A stretch of DNA of 64,000 nt. Origin: Phaeobacter italicus (GTDB taxonomy: Bacteria; Pseudomonadota; Alphaproteobacteria; Rhodobacterales; Rhodobacteraceae). The notes beneath the pieces are model-generated. The model did no database searches and had not been told where the DNA came from. It saw only the letters and a list, made by a program, of their open reading frames with translations. The stretch lies in NCBI RefSeq assembly GCF_001258055.1, contig NZ_CVRM01000011.1, forward strand, positions 889,739 to 953,738, in the 5' to 3' direction. Shown here in pieces: positions 1-11,430 of this stretch; the first letter of the stretch is position 1, and each line of letters opens with the position of its first letter. The position numbers were made by a program, and so were the translations under genes.

Positions 1-330
1 GCCAGAGAAACAGAAGCCGATAACAACGCGCCCCAGAACCCAGGCCCAGGGGCTGGTGATCGCAGGATACAGGATCATCACGGCTGAAATGAACGACGCA
101 AGCGCCGCAAAGACCCGCACATGGCCAACCCGCCGGATCATTTCAGGCGCAAGGCGCGAGCCCCCAAGGAAGCCGACAAAATAGGCAGACATCACAAAAG
201 ACATCTCAAGGGTCGAAAACCCCTCGATATCGCCGCGCACACCCAAGAGCGTGCCCTGCAGGCCGTTGCCCACCATCAGCATGCCCATGCCCAACAACAA
301 AGCCCATGCGCTCGAAAGAACCTGCCACAT
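1..330 (-). CDS. MFS transporter, N-terminal part (runs off the window)
   Basis: The reverse strand reads 110 codons from an ATG at 328-330 to the window edge with no stop, so the 3' end is missing. The product opens MWQVLSSAWALLLGMGMLMV, a hydrophobic helix. A second helix (FVMSAYFVGFLGGSRLAP) leads into a basic loop (MIRRVGHVRVF), and two more hydrophobic stretches follow. This helix, short-loop, helix pattern with a basic loop after helix 2 is typical of major facilitator permeases of 12 helices. The substrate cannot be told from this part. It is the last of three same-strand genes here, after the YhdP-like gene and queA, but 407 bases from queA, so it probably has its own promoter. Confidence 0.8.
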   Translation of the reverse strand, partial: MWQVLSSAWALLLGMGMLMVGNGLQGTLLGVRGDIEGFSTLEMSFVMSAYFVGFLGGSRLAPEMIRRVGHVRVFAALASFISAVMILYPAITSPWAWVLGRVVIGFCFSG

Positions 331-737
331 TGCCCGTCTCTCCTATGTCTTTCTCAGTCAACGACCATCTGATGGCCGCCCCGGCAAACGCCGGTCCAGT
401 CTATGTCGATTGTCAAATCAGCGGCAAACCGCCCCGGCCCGCATCTGCGGGAATTTGATTGCAGTTTCATGACCCAACGCAAATTTCTGCACTCGATGAA
501 TGCCATTGGCTATCTGTGTCGCGCCTTTTCCAGTGAGGAACGCAGGGCGGGCACAGTTTGTTGCAGTCGGGGTCGGCTCTGGTGCGGATACATCATGCGG
601 CATGGCCCGGTGGCCGGTGACAGGCCAAACATGCAGCCTGCCAAAATGGCAAAGGTCCAGCGCGCATCGGCGGGCCAGACCACGGCCGGATCACCTCCGG
701 CTTTTCCACACTTCGCAGATCGCCATCCGCTCTTCTG
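331..737. other. intergenic, no gene recognised
   Basis: About 400 bases between the MFS gene and the end of queA. Short open frames exist on both strands, but none has a convincing ribosome binding site or a recognisable product. I see no tRNA fold and no clear terminator for queA. It presumably holds the promoter of the MFS gene. Confidence 0.5.
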
Positions 738-1799
738 TCAAACCCGCGTCTTCGCAGGGATCAAAAGCGACGCATCCCCGTAAGAGAAGAAGCGATATCG
801 TTGTGACACCGCATGTTCATAAATCTCGCGGATCCGCTCCTGACCCATCAGCGCAGAGACCAGCATCATCAGCGTGGATTTCGGCAGGTGAAAGTTGGTC
901 ATCAATGCATCCGCGACGTTGAAGGTAAAGCCGGGGTAGATAAAGATATCCGTATCCCCTTCCCATGGCTCGATTGCACCGCTGCGCGCAGCGCTCTCGA
1001 TCAGGCGCAGCGCCGTGGTGCCCACAGGGATCACCCGGCCACCAGCTGCCTTGGTCGCGGCGATCTCTGCGGCTGCGTCAGCGCTGACCCGCCCCCATTC
1101 AGAGTGCATCTTGTGGGTCGTCACATCCTCGACCTTGACCGGTAGGAACGTACCCGCCCCCACATGCAGCGTCACATAGCTGAAACTCACACCCATCTCG
1201 CGCAGCTGCGCCAGCAACGTCTCGTCGAAATGCAGCGAGGCCGTCGGAGCAGCCACCGCACCGGAATTACGCGCCCATACCGTCTGATAGTCGGTCTTGT
1301 CCTGCTCATCCGCTGCACGCTTTGCCGCGATATACGGCGGCAGCGGCATCGCTCCGGCCTCTGCCAGCGCAGTGTCAAAGTCATCGCCGCTCAGATTGAA
1401 TGCCAGATAGCCCTGCCCGTCCTCTACACGGTCCAGACGTGCGCTCAATTGATCGGAAAAGATGATCTCTTCACCCAGCTTCACCTTCTTCAAAGGCTTC
1501 AAAAGCGCGCTCCAGCTGCCATCGGCACCAGGTTCCAACAAGGTAACTTCGACCTTCGCGGCCATCGGCCCCTGTGCGGTGTCGCGATGACGTTGCCCGC
1601 TCAGCCGCGCCGGGATCACCTTGGTGTCATTCAAAACCAGCCGGTCGCCAGGCCGCAGCCATTGGCCCAGATCGGCAACGGTTGCATCACTGATCTGATC
1701 TGCCTCGGCCACAAGAAGGCGGGCAGAAGTCCGCGGCACCGCCGGGCGTGTCGCAATCAGATCGTCGGGCAGGTCAAAATCAAAATCACTGAGTTTCAT
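738..1799 (-). CDS. queA: tRNA preQ1(34) S-adenosylmethionine ribosyltransferase-isomerase QueA
   Basis: QueA transfers and rearranges the ribosyl part of S-adenosylmethionine onto preQ1 at the wobble position of tRNAs with GUN anticodons. It is a late step in cytoplasmic queuosine synthesis. The 353-residue product has the usual family length. It begins [16 protein letters not shown] and carries the family hallmarks [25 protein letters not shown] followed by HKMHSEW, and [11 protein letters not shown] near the C-terminus. An upstream in-frame start would add 16 residues, but family alignments begin at MKLSDFD, so the start at 1799 is chosen. The gene lies 88 bases downstream of the YhdP-like gene on the same strand and may be cotranscribed with it. 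Confidence 0.97.
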   Translation of the reverse strand: MKLSDFDFDLPDDLIATRPAVPRTSARLLVAEADQISDATVADLGQWLRPGDRLVLNDTKVIPARLSGQRHRDTAQGPMAAKVEVTLLEPGADGSWSALLKPLKKVKLGEEIIFSDQLSARLDRVEDGQGYLAFNLSGDDFDTALAEAGAMPLPPYIAAKRAADEQDKTDYQTVWARNSGAVAAPTASLHFDETLLAQLREMGVSFSYVTLHVGAGTFLPVKVEDVTTHKMHSEWGRVSADAAAEIAATKAAGGRVIPVGTTALRLIESAARSGAIEPWEGDTDIFIYPGFTFNVADALMTNFHLPKSTLMMLVSALMGQERIREIYEHAVSQRYRFFSYGDASLLIPAKTRV

Positions 1800-1887
1800 G
1801 AGCCGCCATATAGGGTGTTGTCCTGCGCTTGGCCAACAGGTTTTCACAGCCCCTCCAACGCGGCCATGTCTCTCACTTTCACAGGGC

Positions 1888-4800
1888 TTAACGATCCTCG
1901 CCCGGAGAGACAGAGTAAGGCGGCTTCACCTCTTCTGTGCTTGGCGGGGATGGTTCTGCAGGCTCCTGCCCGGCAAGACTTGGCGCGGGGCCGCGAAACA
2001 GTTCACGGAACATGCCAGGTGCAAGACCCGACAATGGGTTGACCTGCACCTTCGGGTCGTCAGCGGTCCCCTTGAGAGTAAAGGAGAATCCGATCAGCCC
2101 CTCCCCCTTGCGGGTGAGAACGCTGCCGATCGCATTCAGGATATAGACGGGCGACAATACCCCCCGCATGTTCAACGCGCTTGTCTTCAGGTCGTAGTTG
2201 CCATCCATCGACAAGCCGATCGACGGGCCCACTGCACTACTTTCGCGCACGATGAGATGGGTCGCCCCAAGGCGAAAGTTCGCTTCGACCGTGGTGAACA
2301 GGATCCCCTGACCGGCCAGAACATCCACAAGCCCCACAAGGCTGAGCGCGTTGACAAGGGCCGCCATGGAAGGGGCGTCCTTGATCCGGGTGTTCCGCAC
2401 AAGGATCTGACCGTCGTATTCTCCCGGCTGGCCCGGAGCGGGCACCAGTGACATGTCGAAACTCCCACCCGAGCCATGCCGCAGCACACCCGCTGCACGG
2501 AACACGCCGCCTGCATCCTCTGACTGGATACGCGTGGCGAACCCACCGTCCTTTGGCACCACCACACCGCTGACGCGGGTTTGGCCATTCAGCGCGGCAG
2601 TGAAATCGCCGTTCAGCCCCCCAGTGGTGGAAAACCGCCCCTGAAACCCGGTGAGCGCGATGCTGTCGGTGACCTGCATGCGATCAAGAGAAAGCGTGAT
2701 CGGACCAGATGCGCCAGCCGAACCGCCCCCACCAGCACCGCCCCCATCCGGCATCTGCCGCAGGTCAAGCACACCGCTCAGCACGTTGATGGCAGGCGCC
2801 CGCCCACCGCGACCAATCAGATCGACGGCGCCCCGGAACCAGTTGCGCAGATTGACGGCGCCAAAACGCGCACGCTCCAGCCCGCCGTTGTCCGCGAGAC
2901 TTACAGTGCCTTCCGCCACCAGTCCCGCCGCATCTAGCCGCAGCGCATCCACGCGCGGGGGCTCTGCCAGCGTCGCCTCAAGCGCGAGACGCCCTGTCCC
3001 CCCCTCGCCCAACTGCCAGCTGAGCGCAGGAATGCGCAGCCCCAGACCGGCCAGATCGCTGGTCAAGCTCAGCTTTGGCGCTGCCCCCTTGGCGATGACA
3101 ACCTCATATTGCCCGTCTCCCTCGCCAAAGACGGATCCCGCAGGCAGACCGATATTGAGCGCATCAACCGTATTCGGTGACAGCTCGACTGTGCCGCTGA
3201 TGCGAACGGGGACCGCCGCGCCACCGCCCTCCTGAGAGCTGAGCGCAGGGCCAACCGGATGGCGCCATCGTGCGGTCGCAGGCACCCCGGACAAAGCCCC
3301 CGCACCCTCGATCAGCACATGATCCTGATCACCGCTGATGGCCAGCTCCCGCGCAGACAGGGACTGACCCGGCACCAGCGTATCACTGCCGACATTCCGG
3401 ATCCGGCCGGTGTAGTGATAGTCGATTTCCTCTGGCGCAAGCCCCTGACGCAGCGCCAGCGACAGCGTCCCGCCGAGCGCAACCTGACCATCCGCGATGT
3501 CCACCGGCAGGTTCGCCTTGTCCATCACTTTCAAAGGTTCGCGGTTCAGCAGCGACAGGGCCGCGGTGACCGACCCGTTTGCAACGATCCGCGCAATCCC
3601 CGGCGCCCCATCCTTGACCGATGTGTCGGGAATGATGAACGAGGTGCCGGCCGCATCCACACGCCCGCCCTGATCGGCAGTGACCCAGCCCTTGGTCGCC
3701 ATAACCACCAGGCGATTGCCATAAAGGCTGAACTGACCCGACGCATCCCGCAAAGGGGGCAGCGACTTCTGGAATTTGACCGCAGCATCCTCGAACGCAA
3801 GATCCAGATAGACGAACGGTTTTTGCGCACCACTGCCGCGCAGCGCAAAATTGACGTCCCGCGCATAGCCTTCCAGCAGATTTTCCTGCACCCATTCGCG
3901 CGGTTTCGGGGGGGCTGTCAGGGGCCAGACCTGTTTGACCCGCTCGGCAGAGATCCTGTTGGCCGACCCGTTGAGCGCATATTCCCATCCGCCCTCATCT
4001 GCGGTGATCTGACCATCCAGAAGGATCCGGGTTTCACCGTCCCGCACCAGCATTTCGCCAAGCCGCAGGCGGAAGGGGTCCATTTCGAGTTTGAAATCCG
4101 CGCTCACCCCCTGCAGATCCACGGGCACCTGAAACAGGCGGTCATCGTTGAGGTTGAGATCCTGAAACCGCAGCTGCCCCACCAAATCGGTGAGCTGGCC
4201 ATCCTCGACCCCCATCAGCCGCGCGCGCCCCTCCATCGCGCCAGAGCCCCAGCCGGTATTCACCGATAGTTCGTTGAACTGCAGCTCCTGCACGTCGGGC
4301 AGATAGGTAAAGTAGCTCTGCGCGCCGTTGATCGGAACGGGCCGTGCGGTCGGGGTCGGCTGGATCACGCCCTCCCCGATCTGCAAACTGGCCGAGAGCG
4401 GCAACAGCCCGCCATCTGCCGCGACCCCACCACGCAACGAGCCCGAGATCGGCGCACGCAGCGGCTCCAGCCAGCCAAGGGCCGCTGACTGCGCCGCGAT
4501 ATCTTCGCTGGCGACTGAATCGATCAGGATGCCAAACTCAGCCGCCTTGGAGCCAATGGCCGACGCATAATTGGCCTCGACAGATCCGACATAGCCCCGA
4601 CCACTGAGAATGGAAAAAACACCTGCAAGGTCAATGTCCTGCCCCACGCGGCTCATCCGGACGCTGCCGCCATCCAAGGTCCAGACGCGCCCCAACCGGT
4701 CGTCTTCATAACGCAGGGTCAGCGCCTCGGTCTCGACGGAAATCAGCGCTGACAGGACTGGCAGCTCCAGCTGGCTTTCCCATTGTTCGATCAGATCCGC

Positions 4801-5535
4801 AAGGTTCGCCGCCTGCCGCAGCGGCGCCTCTCCCTCGGCCAGGCTGAGCTGCAGGCTGCCGTCTGCGCCGCGCCGCAAGGTGCCAAACAAACCGCTGAGA
4901 CTGATGGACTTGGGCCGGACCTGCCCCCGCAACAACGGACGCATCGCCAAAGAGGCCTGCGCATCCGCAAGCCGCGCGACCCGCGCACCGTTTTCATCGC
5001 GCAATGTCACGTCCCGCAGGCTGACGCGCGGTCGCCAGCCCCGGTTCACCACCAGATGAATGCCACCAAATTCGATGGTCAGCCCGCCAAGGTGCTGCTC
5101 AATCCGGCGCTCTACCCGCTCACGCAACCAGTCAGGCGCGTTAAAGCGCGTGTCCATTCCGAGATAGACGAAACTGCCGAACAGCAGGGCAAAACCCACC
5201 GCAACAACCGTGACCCCCCGCAGGATCCTGTGGCCGATCCCACGTCTGCGGCGCGCAGGTTTCAGGGGCGGTTGCCGCGCAGGATCTTCTGCTTCGACGC
5301 GGGCGGCGATATCACCGGCTCCAATCCCGTCCCCATCGCCCGGCCCCTCTAGAGGTGTTGCAACCGCGGCAGGCTCGGCCTGCTCCGGTGCCCCGTCAAC
5401 CACACTGGCAGGGTCGACAAACTCCAGCTCAGGCGGAGCAACAGGCACCGCCACGGCAACCTCCTCCGCGCCCCTGTCAGGGGCCGGATCACGCGCCGTG
5501 TCAGCAGCCGCGTCGGTTGCCGTCTCCTTCGTCAC
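1888..5535 (-). CDS. YhdP/AsmA-like DUF3971 envelope protein
   Basis: A 1215-residue protein. Residues 1-95 are acidic and proline/alanine-rich, then comes a basic RRRR stretch and one membrane helix at about 106-126. The rest is a long beta-rich region typical of AsmA/YhdP proteins, with an AsmA-like C-terminal part near residues 1000-1180. Family members span the periplasm anchored in the inner membrane and are implicated in phospholipid delivery to the outer membrane, so the role here is inferred from family. The furthest start is GTG at 5535, without a good ribosome binding site. A GGAGGAG motif lies just before in-frame GTG codons near 5454 and 5448, so the true N-terminus may be about 27-29 residues shorter. 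The divergent neighbour is the bcp-like peroxiredoxin gene. Confidence 0.88.
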   Translation of the reverse strand: MTKETATDAAADTARDPAPDRGAEEVAVAVPVAPPELEFVDPASVVDGAPEQAEPAAVATPLEGPGDGDGIGAGDIAARVEAEDPARQPPLKPARRRRGIGHRILRGVTVVAVGFALLFGSFVYLGMDTRFNAPDWLRERVERRIEQHLGGLTIEFGGIHLVVNRGWRPRVSLRDVTLRDENGARVARLADAQASLAMRPLLRGQVRPKSISLSGLFGTLRRGADGSLQLSLAEGEAPLRQAANLADLIEQWESQLELPVLSALISVETEALTLRYEDDRLGRVWTLDGGSVRMSRVGQDIDLAGVFSILSGRGYVGSVEANYASAIGSKAAEFGILIDSVASEDIAAQSAALGWLEPLRAPISGSLRGGVAADGGLLPLSASLQIGEGVIQPTPTARPVPINGAQSYFTYLPDVQELQFNELSVNTGWGSGAMEGRARLMGVEDGQLTDLVGQLRFQDLNLNDDRLFQVPVDLQGVSADFKLEMDPFRLRLGEMLVRDGETRILLDGQITADEGGWEYALNGSANRISAERVKQVWPLTAPPKPREWVQENLLEGYARDVNFALRGSGAQKPFVYLDLAFEDAAVKFQKSLPPLRDASGQFSLYGNRLVVMATKGWVTADQGGRVDAAGTSFIIPDTSVKDGAPGIARIVANGSVTAALSLLNREPLKVMDKANLPVDIADGQVALGGTLSLALRQGLAPEEIDYHYTGRIRNVGSDTLVPGQSLSARELAISGDQDHVLIEGAGALSGVPATARWRHPVGPALSSQEGGGAAVPVRISGTVELSPNTVDALNIGLPAGSVFGEGDGQYEVVIAKGAAPKLSLTSDLAGLGLRIPALSWQLGEGGTGRLALEATLAEPPRVDALRLDAAGLVAEGTVSLADNGGLERARFGAVNLRNWFRGAVDLIGRGGRAPAINVLSGVLDLRQMPDGGGAGGGGSAGASGPITLSLDRMQVTDSIALTGFQGRFSTTGGLNGDFTAALNGQTRVSGVVVPKDGGFATRIQSEDAGGVFRAAGVLRHGSGGSFDMSLVPAPGQPGEYDGQILVRNTRIKDAPSMAALVNALSLVGLVDVLAGQGILFTTVEANFRLGATHLIVRESSAVGPSIGLSMDGNYDLKTSALNMRGVLSPVYILNAIGSVLTRKGEGLIGFSFTLKGTADDPKVQVNPLSGLAPGMFRELFRGPAPSLAGQEPAEPSPPSTEEVKPPYSVSPGEDR

Positions 5536-5648
5536 CTGCGAAGGATCGGCCGCTTTGGATGAGGCCGGTTTAATCCTTGCTTTCCCTTTGCCCGTGATGG
5601 CCTATGTATGGCACGCAAACCCTGCGAAACCGTTTGGAGACCTCAATA

Positions 5649-6110
5649 ATGCTCGCTCCCAAAGACCCTGCGCCCCTGTTCACACTGCCCCGCGACGGCG
5701 GCGAAACCGTCTCGCTTGAGGCATTGCGCGGCAAGGCCGTCGTCCTGTTCTTCTATCCGCGCGATGATACCCCGGGCTGCACCAAGGAATCCATCGGATT
5801 TTCAGAGCATCTGCAGGCCTTTGCCGATGCCGGGGCGCTGGTTTACGGCATCTCCAAGGATCCGGTCGCAAAACACGACAAATTCGTCGCCAAACACAGC
5901 CTCACGACGCCGCTTCTGTCTGACGCAGACGGCACCACCTGCGAGGACTATGGCGTCTGGAAAGAAAAGAACATGTACGGCAAGAAACATTGGGGGATTG
6001 AGCGTTCGACCTTCCTGATCGACGCCGAGGGAAATATCGCCCAGATCTGGCGCAAGGTTAAGGTCGATGGCCATGTTGCCGAGGTTCTGGAGGCCGCAAA
6101 GGCGCTCTGA
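5649..6110 (+). CDS. bcp: thiol peroxidase of the Bcp/PrxQ family
   Basis: A cytoplasmic peroxiredoxin of 153 residues that reduces hydrogen and organic peroxides. The peroxidatic cysteine is Cys44 in the motif YPRDDTPGC. Typical Bcp proteins have a resolving cysteine five residues later; here that position is Ile49. Cys98 (TTCEDYGVW) is the only other cysteine, so resolution must use Cys98 or an outside thiol. The ATG at 5649 follows GGAG at the right distance, and the upstream in-frame ATG at 5604 adds 15 residues without family similarity. It is transcribed divergently from the YhdP-like gene and is followed by the DUF455 gene on the same strand. Confidence 0.95.
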   Translation: MLAPKDPAPLFTLPRDGGETVSLEALRGKAVVLFFYPRDDTPGCTKESIGFSEHLQAFADAGALVYGISKDPVAKHDKFVAKHSLTTPLLSDADGTTCEDYGVWKEKNMYGKKHWGIERSTFLIDAEGNIAQIWRKVKVDGHVAEVLEAAKAL

Positions 6111-6244
6111 TCGCGTCAAATCCCTGACCTCTGCGCCGCGTCACTGCGCAGAGGCACCAATCCGCTTGCAGCTCAGCGCGCCGGGTGGCAGGGAATGGCC
6201 CCATCCAGCCAAGACCAGAACACCGCCGAAACGGACCCGACACC

Positions 6245-7120
6245 ATGACCAGCGCCGCCACCTCGAACCAAGCAGACACGCCCCCCCTCAGCCTTGCGCA
6301 GATGGCGCAGGAGGTGCTGACAACCGCGGACGGACGCGAGAAAACCGCCCTGTCCCGCCGCCACGCCGCGCGCTGGTTTGCCTATCGTAATGGAGATGCG
6401 CCCCAGATCGACATCGGCACGGCCAACCCACCGCTGCACCCTGCGCGCCCGGACAAACCCGAACTTCTGAACCCCCGCGATGTGCCCCGTCGCCGTCCCG
6501 GATCCGAGGCCGGTCGCAAGGCGCTTCTGCATGCGGTGGCCCATATCGAACTGAACGCCGTTGATCTCCATTGGGATATCATCGCGCGGTTTTCGCATGT
6601 CCCGATGCCGCTTGGCTTCTTTGATGACTGGGTTAAGGCAGCTGACGAAGAATCCAAACATTTCAATCTGATGTGTGACTGCCTTGAAGCGCTCGGCAGC
6701 TTCTATGGCGACCTTCCTGCCCATGCAGGCATGTGGCGCGCAGCCGAAGACACCGCCGAGGATCTGATGGGCAGATTGGCCGTCGTGCCGATGGTGCTCG
6801 AGGCGCGCGGACTGGATGTTACCCCAGGCATGATCGAAATTTTCCGCAAGGCCAACCTGACCCAGGCGGTTGACGCGCTGGAGGTGATTTATGCCGAAGA
6901 GGTAAGCCACGTCGCCTATGGGTCCAAGTGGTTCCATTTTTTGTGCGGGCGCGACAACCTCGACCCCAAGGAGGTCTTCCACCAGCTTGTCGGAAAATAC
7001 TTCCACGGCCATCTGAAGCCCCCGTTCAACGAGGAAAAACGCGCCGAAGCCGGTTTGCCACCGGATTTCTACTGGCCGCTCGCGGACGAAATCCCCGAAA
7101 AACCCGCTGCCCTGCGCTGA
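6245..7120 (+). CDS. DUF455 ferritin-like protein
   Basis: A 291-residue protein of the DUF455 family, predicted to adopt a four-helix ferritin-like fold with a di-metal site. Candidate metal ligands are visible as HIELNAVDLHWD, then DEESKHFNLM, then EARGLD, then IYAEEVSHVAYG. These match the spaced E, ExxH, E, ExxH pattern of carboxylate-bridged di-iron proteins. The family has been compared with tRNA-hydroxylating MiaE-like enzymes, but no activity can be assigned here. ATG 6245 was chosen over an upstream GTG because the added residues look non-coding. The ribosome binding site is weak. It follows bcp after 134 bases. Confidence 0.88.
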   Translation: MTSAATSNQADTPPLSLAQMAQEVLTTADGREKTALSRRHAARWFAYRNGDAPQIDIGTANPPLHPARPDKPELLNPRDVPRRRPGSEAGRKALLHAVAHIELNAVDLHWDIIARFSHVPMPLGFFDDWVKAADEESKHFNLMCDCLEALGSFYGDLPAHAGMWRAAEDTAEDLMGRLAVVPMVLEARGLDVTPGMIEIFRKANLTQAVDALEVIYAEEVSHVAYGSKWFHFLCGRDNLDPKEVFHQLVGKYFHGHLKPPFNEEKRAEAGLPPDFYWPLADEIPEKPAALR

Positions 7121-7594
7121 CCTGCACGCGGCATCAAACGCCGATCGAACCGCCAGCAGGCACTGGAAACGACCCAAAAATGGGCATGGACATGATAGGC
7201 GTGCCACGCGCCTTGCCTGTGTCCCGTCTTTGCCCGCACCCGCGACCGGCAGCCTGTGGATAAGCGGATTTTCGCTGATATCCCCGCCAATTGCGCCGCC
7301 GCCCGCCAGCAAGGGCCGCGCAACCGCCCTGCACTGGGTCAACAGGCTTGCCCAATTGGACCCGGCTGGCTATTCCCTTTCGCCATGGCGTGGTCTGACC
7401 CGCGCCGGATGCAGCGGCATTGGCCTGTTGCCGCCCGGCGGCACAGACCAGACCGAGGAGGACTGCATACGCGAGGATTTGGCCGCAGCGGGACCTGCGC
7501 CATGTCGCGTTGTCCTGTCTGGTGCCTCACGCATCCGCGACTTCGGCCGACCTGAGGGATGGCCAAAAGACTGGGACAAGACAGGGATCAAAGC
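7121..7594. other. intergenic, no gene recognised
   Basis: About 470 bases between the DUF455 gene and the M23 peptidase gene. Open frames on both strands run through it, but their products are rich in Arg, Pro and Trp without family features. No strong terminator or promoter stands out. It probably holds the promoter of the M23-bactofilin pair. Confidence 0.45.
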
Positions 7595-8915
<1,321 letters not shown>

Positions 8916-8926
<11 letters not shown>

Positions 8927-9443
8927 GAGCAAAATCAACGAGCCCGGCCAGAAAACGGCTGAAGCAACCCCTGCGGCCCCCGCGCCGTCTTCGGCACCGG
9001 TGCCCCCTGCCAGCGATTTCAAGGCAACAGCCCCCAAGGCCAAACCGCCGGCCTCCGTGCTCAGCTCTGATCTGCACATCACCGGCAATCTCAAGACCAC
9101 CGGCGATATCCAGGTCGAAGGCACCGTCGAAGGCGACATCCGCGCCCACCTGCTGACCATCGGCGAAAGCGCGACCATCAAGGGCGAAGTGACCGCCGAT
9201 GACGTGGTGATCAACGGCCGTATCGTGGGCCGTGTACGTGGTCTGAAGGTCCGTCTGACCTCCACCGCGCGGGTCGAAGGCGACATCATCCACAAGACCA
9301 TCGCCATCGAAAGCGGTGCGCATTTCGAGGGCTCTGTTCAGCGTCAGGACGATCCGCTGAACCCCGGCAAAGCCGCCGCCCCTCGCCCGGCTGCACCCGC
9401 CGCAGCCCCCGCTGCCGCACCGGCGCCCAAAGCCGAAGGCTGA
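8916..9443 (+). CDS. bactofilin
   Basis: A 175-residue cytoskeletal protein with the classic bactofilin layout. A Pro/Ala-rich N-terminus (1-50) is followed by a right-handed beta-helix core at about 50-145. The core shows the repeating pattern SDLHITGNLKTTGDIQVEG and TVEGDIRAHLLTIGESATI. A second Ala/Pro-rich tail follows. Bactofilins polymerise without nucleotide and often position cell-wall enzymes. The ATG lies inside the end of the M23 gene with an 11-base overlap, and this gene pair is a recurrent arrangement in alphaproteobacteria. It is therefore inferred that the filament recruits or limits the peptidase. A strong terminator follows 70 bases after the stop. Confidence 0.96.
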
Positions 9444-9509
9444 GGAAAAGCAACATCAGGGCAACCGACCTGCACACTGCAGGGCGCTGGATGTCCCCCA
9501 CAAGATCAA

Positions 9510-9540
9510 ACGCCGCAGGCCCCCTGCGGCGTTTTGTTTT
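9510..9540 (+). terminator. rho-independent terminator after the bactofilin gene
   Basis: A perfect stem of CGCCGCAGG and its complement around a short C-rich loop, followed by TTTTGTTTT. It ends the M23-bactofilin unit. Confidence 0.9.
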
Positions 9541-9657
9541 GAAATCCCCACATGTTGGGTGCAGTTTTCGATTTATTTTGTGAAAAGTTTACGATATCCC
9601 ACAATTCAACCATAAGCGTTTACAGCTTCAAAACATTCGACTTTAGGAAATTTGGGA

Positions 9658-11211
9658 ATGGTCAATATCGTCGTCACAGCGACCGCAAATTATGTGCCAG
9701 AGTACGACCTGTACAATCTTGATCTGGACGCTGTCCGGCTGGTCTCCACCACCTCTTCGGCCATCACCGCCGCGTTCGGGGACTTCAGCCTGACGCTGAC
9801 GGGCTCTTTCCAATATGATTTCAATGGCGCGCTCACACAAAGCAGTGTGGTACGCGGGTTCTCGTTCCAGTACAGCGGCAGCCAGATCGTCACCGCGACA
9901 GGGTTCAGCCTGAGTGGCTATGACCTTTCCCGTTACGACTTTGCCACGCTGATCACACGCGAGATGGCAGGCGCCGACACCTTCACCTCCGCCTGGAACT
10001 CTGGCGAGTATATCGAAACGTTGGGCGGCAACGACACCATCCGCGCAGGAAGCGGAAACGATACCATCGATGGTGGCACGGGCTATGACACGGTGATGGT
10101 TCGGGCAACAGGTAACGAATGGTCGATCTCCTGGGGGTATTCCCGCGGGGTCGAGGTATCCTCCCCGGATGGCGAAGACACGCTTCTGAACGTCGAACGC
10201 GTTCAGTTCGAGGATCAAACCGCCCTCATCGCTGAAGGTGGCGCAGGCAACGACCGGTTGATCAGCACGCAGACAGTCATCGGAAATTCCCTTTGGGACA
10301 TGATGAACGGTCGGGGCGGCGATGACACCATTCAGGGCGGTGGCGGCCGGGACTTTCTGATCGGAGAGCGCGGGAATGACCTGATCAAGGGTGGGGCCAA
10401 TCACGACTACATTTCCGGCGGCGACGGCAACGACATCCTGCACGGCCAAGCTGGCAACGACAAAATCCGGGGGTTCAGCGGCAGTGACACCATCTATGGC
10501 GGTGCTGGCAACGACACGCTTTACGCTGACTTTGAAAACAGCGTCGACAGCGATTCCGCCGATCGCCTTTACGGGGGCGCTGGCAAGGACTTGCTGGTCG
10601 GCCAGCGCAGCGCTGACTACCTCAATGGCGGCATCGACAAGGACACGCTTCGCGGAGATGCAGGCCAGGACACGCTGCTTGGCGGAAACGGCTGGGATCG
10701 CCTCCTGGGTGGGGCTGACAGGGACCTCCTGCGTGGCGGCAATGGCCGCGATTACCTTGCCGGTCACAGTGGCGCTGACGTGCTGGACGGCGGCGCCCAT
10801 GCTGACCGTCTTCTTGGTGGCGGCGGAAATGACACCCTCAAGGGTGGCACCGGCACCGACCTCCTGAATGGCGGCTCCGGCAACGATCTTCTGTTTGGCG
10901 GTGGTGGCAACGACACCCTTCTGGGTGGCACCGGGCGCGACCGACTACTGGGTCAGGCCGGGGATGATCAACTGACCGGCGGCGCCTATGCCGATACCTT
11001 TGTCTTCCACCAGGGCTATGGCAACGACACGATCACCGATTTCTCGGTTGGTCAGGACCGCATTCAGATCGGCCGTGGGGCGAATGGGCTGGATGATCTG
11101 ACGTTCAACACCTCGGGTGATGACATCCAGATCACCTTTGCGGATGTGACAATTCTGGTCGAAAACACCACCCTGGCAGAGCTGGACAGTGCCGACAACT
11201 TCCTGTTCTGA
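9658..11211 (+). CDS. RTX-repeat calcium-binding protein, paralogue 1
   Basis: A 517-residue acidic protein without a Sec signal peptide. Residues 1 to about 125 form a domain that is not made of repeats. From about 125 onward there are many GGxGxDxUx nonapeptides (for example GGNGRDYLAGHSGADVL) that fold as a calcium-binding beta-roll. The last 70 residues are a type I secretion tail ending DNFLF. Such proteins are exported by an ABC/MFP/TolC machine, which is not encoded in this window. The N-terminal domain resembles that of the next gene: both start with a VTATA/VTAAA stretch and share a GNDTIRAGSG-like first repeat. ATG 9658 follows AGGAA; a TTG two codons earlier is less likely. No enzyme motif is visible in the N-domain. 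Confidence 0.9.
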   Translation: MVNIVVTATANYVPEYDLYNLDLDAVRLVSTTSSAITAAFGDFSLTLTGSFQYDFNGALTQSSVVRGFSFQYSGSQIVTATGFSLSGYDLSRYDFATLITREMAGADTFTSAWNSGEYIETLGGNDTIRAGSGNDTIDGGTGYDTVMVRATGNEWSISWGYSRGVEVSSPDGEDTLLNVERVQFEDQTALIAEGGAGNDRLISTQTVIGNSLWDMMNGRGGDDTIQGGGGRDFLIGERGNDLIKGGANHDYISGGDGNDILHGQAGNDKIRGFSGSDTIYGGAGNDTLYADFENSVDSDSADRLYGGAGKDLLVGQRSADYLNGGIDKDTLRGDAGQDTLLGGNGWDRLLGGADRDLLRGGNGRDYLAGHSGADVLDGGAHADRLLGGGGNDTLKGGTGTDLLNGGSGNDLLFGGGGNDTLLGGTGRDRLLGQAGDDQLTGGAYADTFVFHQGYGNDTITDFSVGQDRIQIGRGANGLDDLTFNTSGDDIQITFADVTILVENTTLAELDSADNFLF

Positions 11212-11254
11212 CGGACCCGGCCAGCCGCCGCATTGACCAGACCAAAGACATGCA

Positions 11255-11279
11255 AGGCGCCCCACAGCGGGCGCCTTTT
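11255..11279 (+). terminator. terminator after RTX paralogue 1
   Basis: AGGCGCCC pairs with GGGCGCCT around a 6-base loop and runs into TTTT. It separates the two RTX genes. Confidence 0.8.
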
Positions 11280-11332
11280 GCCGTCGCAACCACCTGTTCT
11301 GCGCCCTCTGTGCAACAGGATGGGGCAACTGG

Positions 11333-11348
11333 TTAACAAAACATTAAC
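11333..11348. promoter_or_regulatory. CtrA box upstream of RTX paralogue 2
   Basis: TTAACAAAACATTAAC is a perfect TTAA-N7-TTAAC CtrA site 82 bases ahead of the ATG. It lies between the terminator of the previous gene and this gene, where a promoter must be. Confidence 0.6.
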
Positions 11349-11430
11349 GATGACTTTGTGAAAAAAGTGAACCGCTCTAGGGTCTTGCCAAAGCATCTTA
11401 AGGTGCAGCAGGCAAAGATCAGGGCAGACA

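Noticed and set aside
331..737. tRNA or small gene in the MFS-queA gap
   Set aside because: No cloverleaf-like pairing and no frame with a start signal.
6173..7342. 389-codon minus-strand frame opposite the DUF455 gene
   Set aside because: Shadow frame without protein features; DUF455 motifs support the plus strand.
9541..9657. CtrA box ahead of RTX paralogue 1
   Set aside because: AT-rich with TTTAC pieces but no TTAA-N7-TTAAC.
9643..10800. 385-codon minus-strand frame opposite RTX paralogue 1
   Set aside because: Same mirror effect of the nonapeptide repeats.
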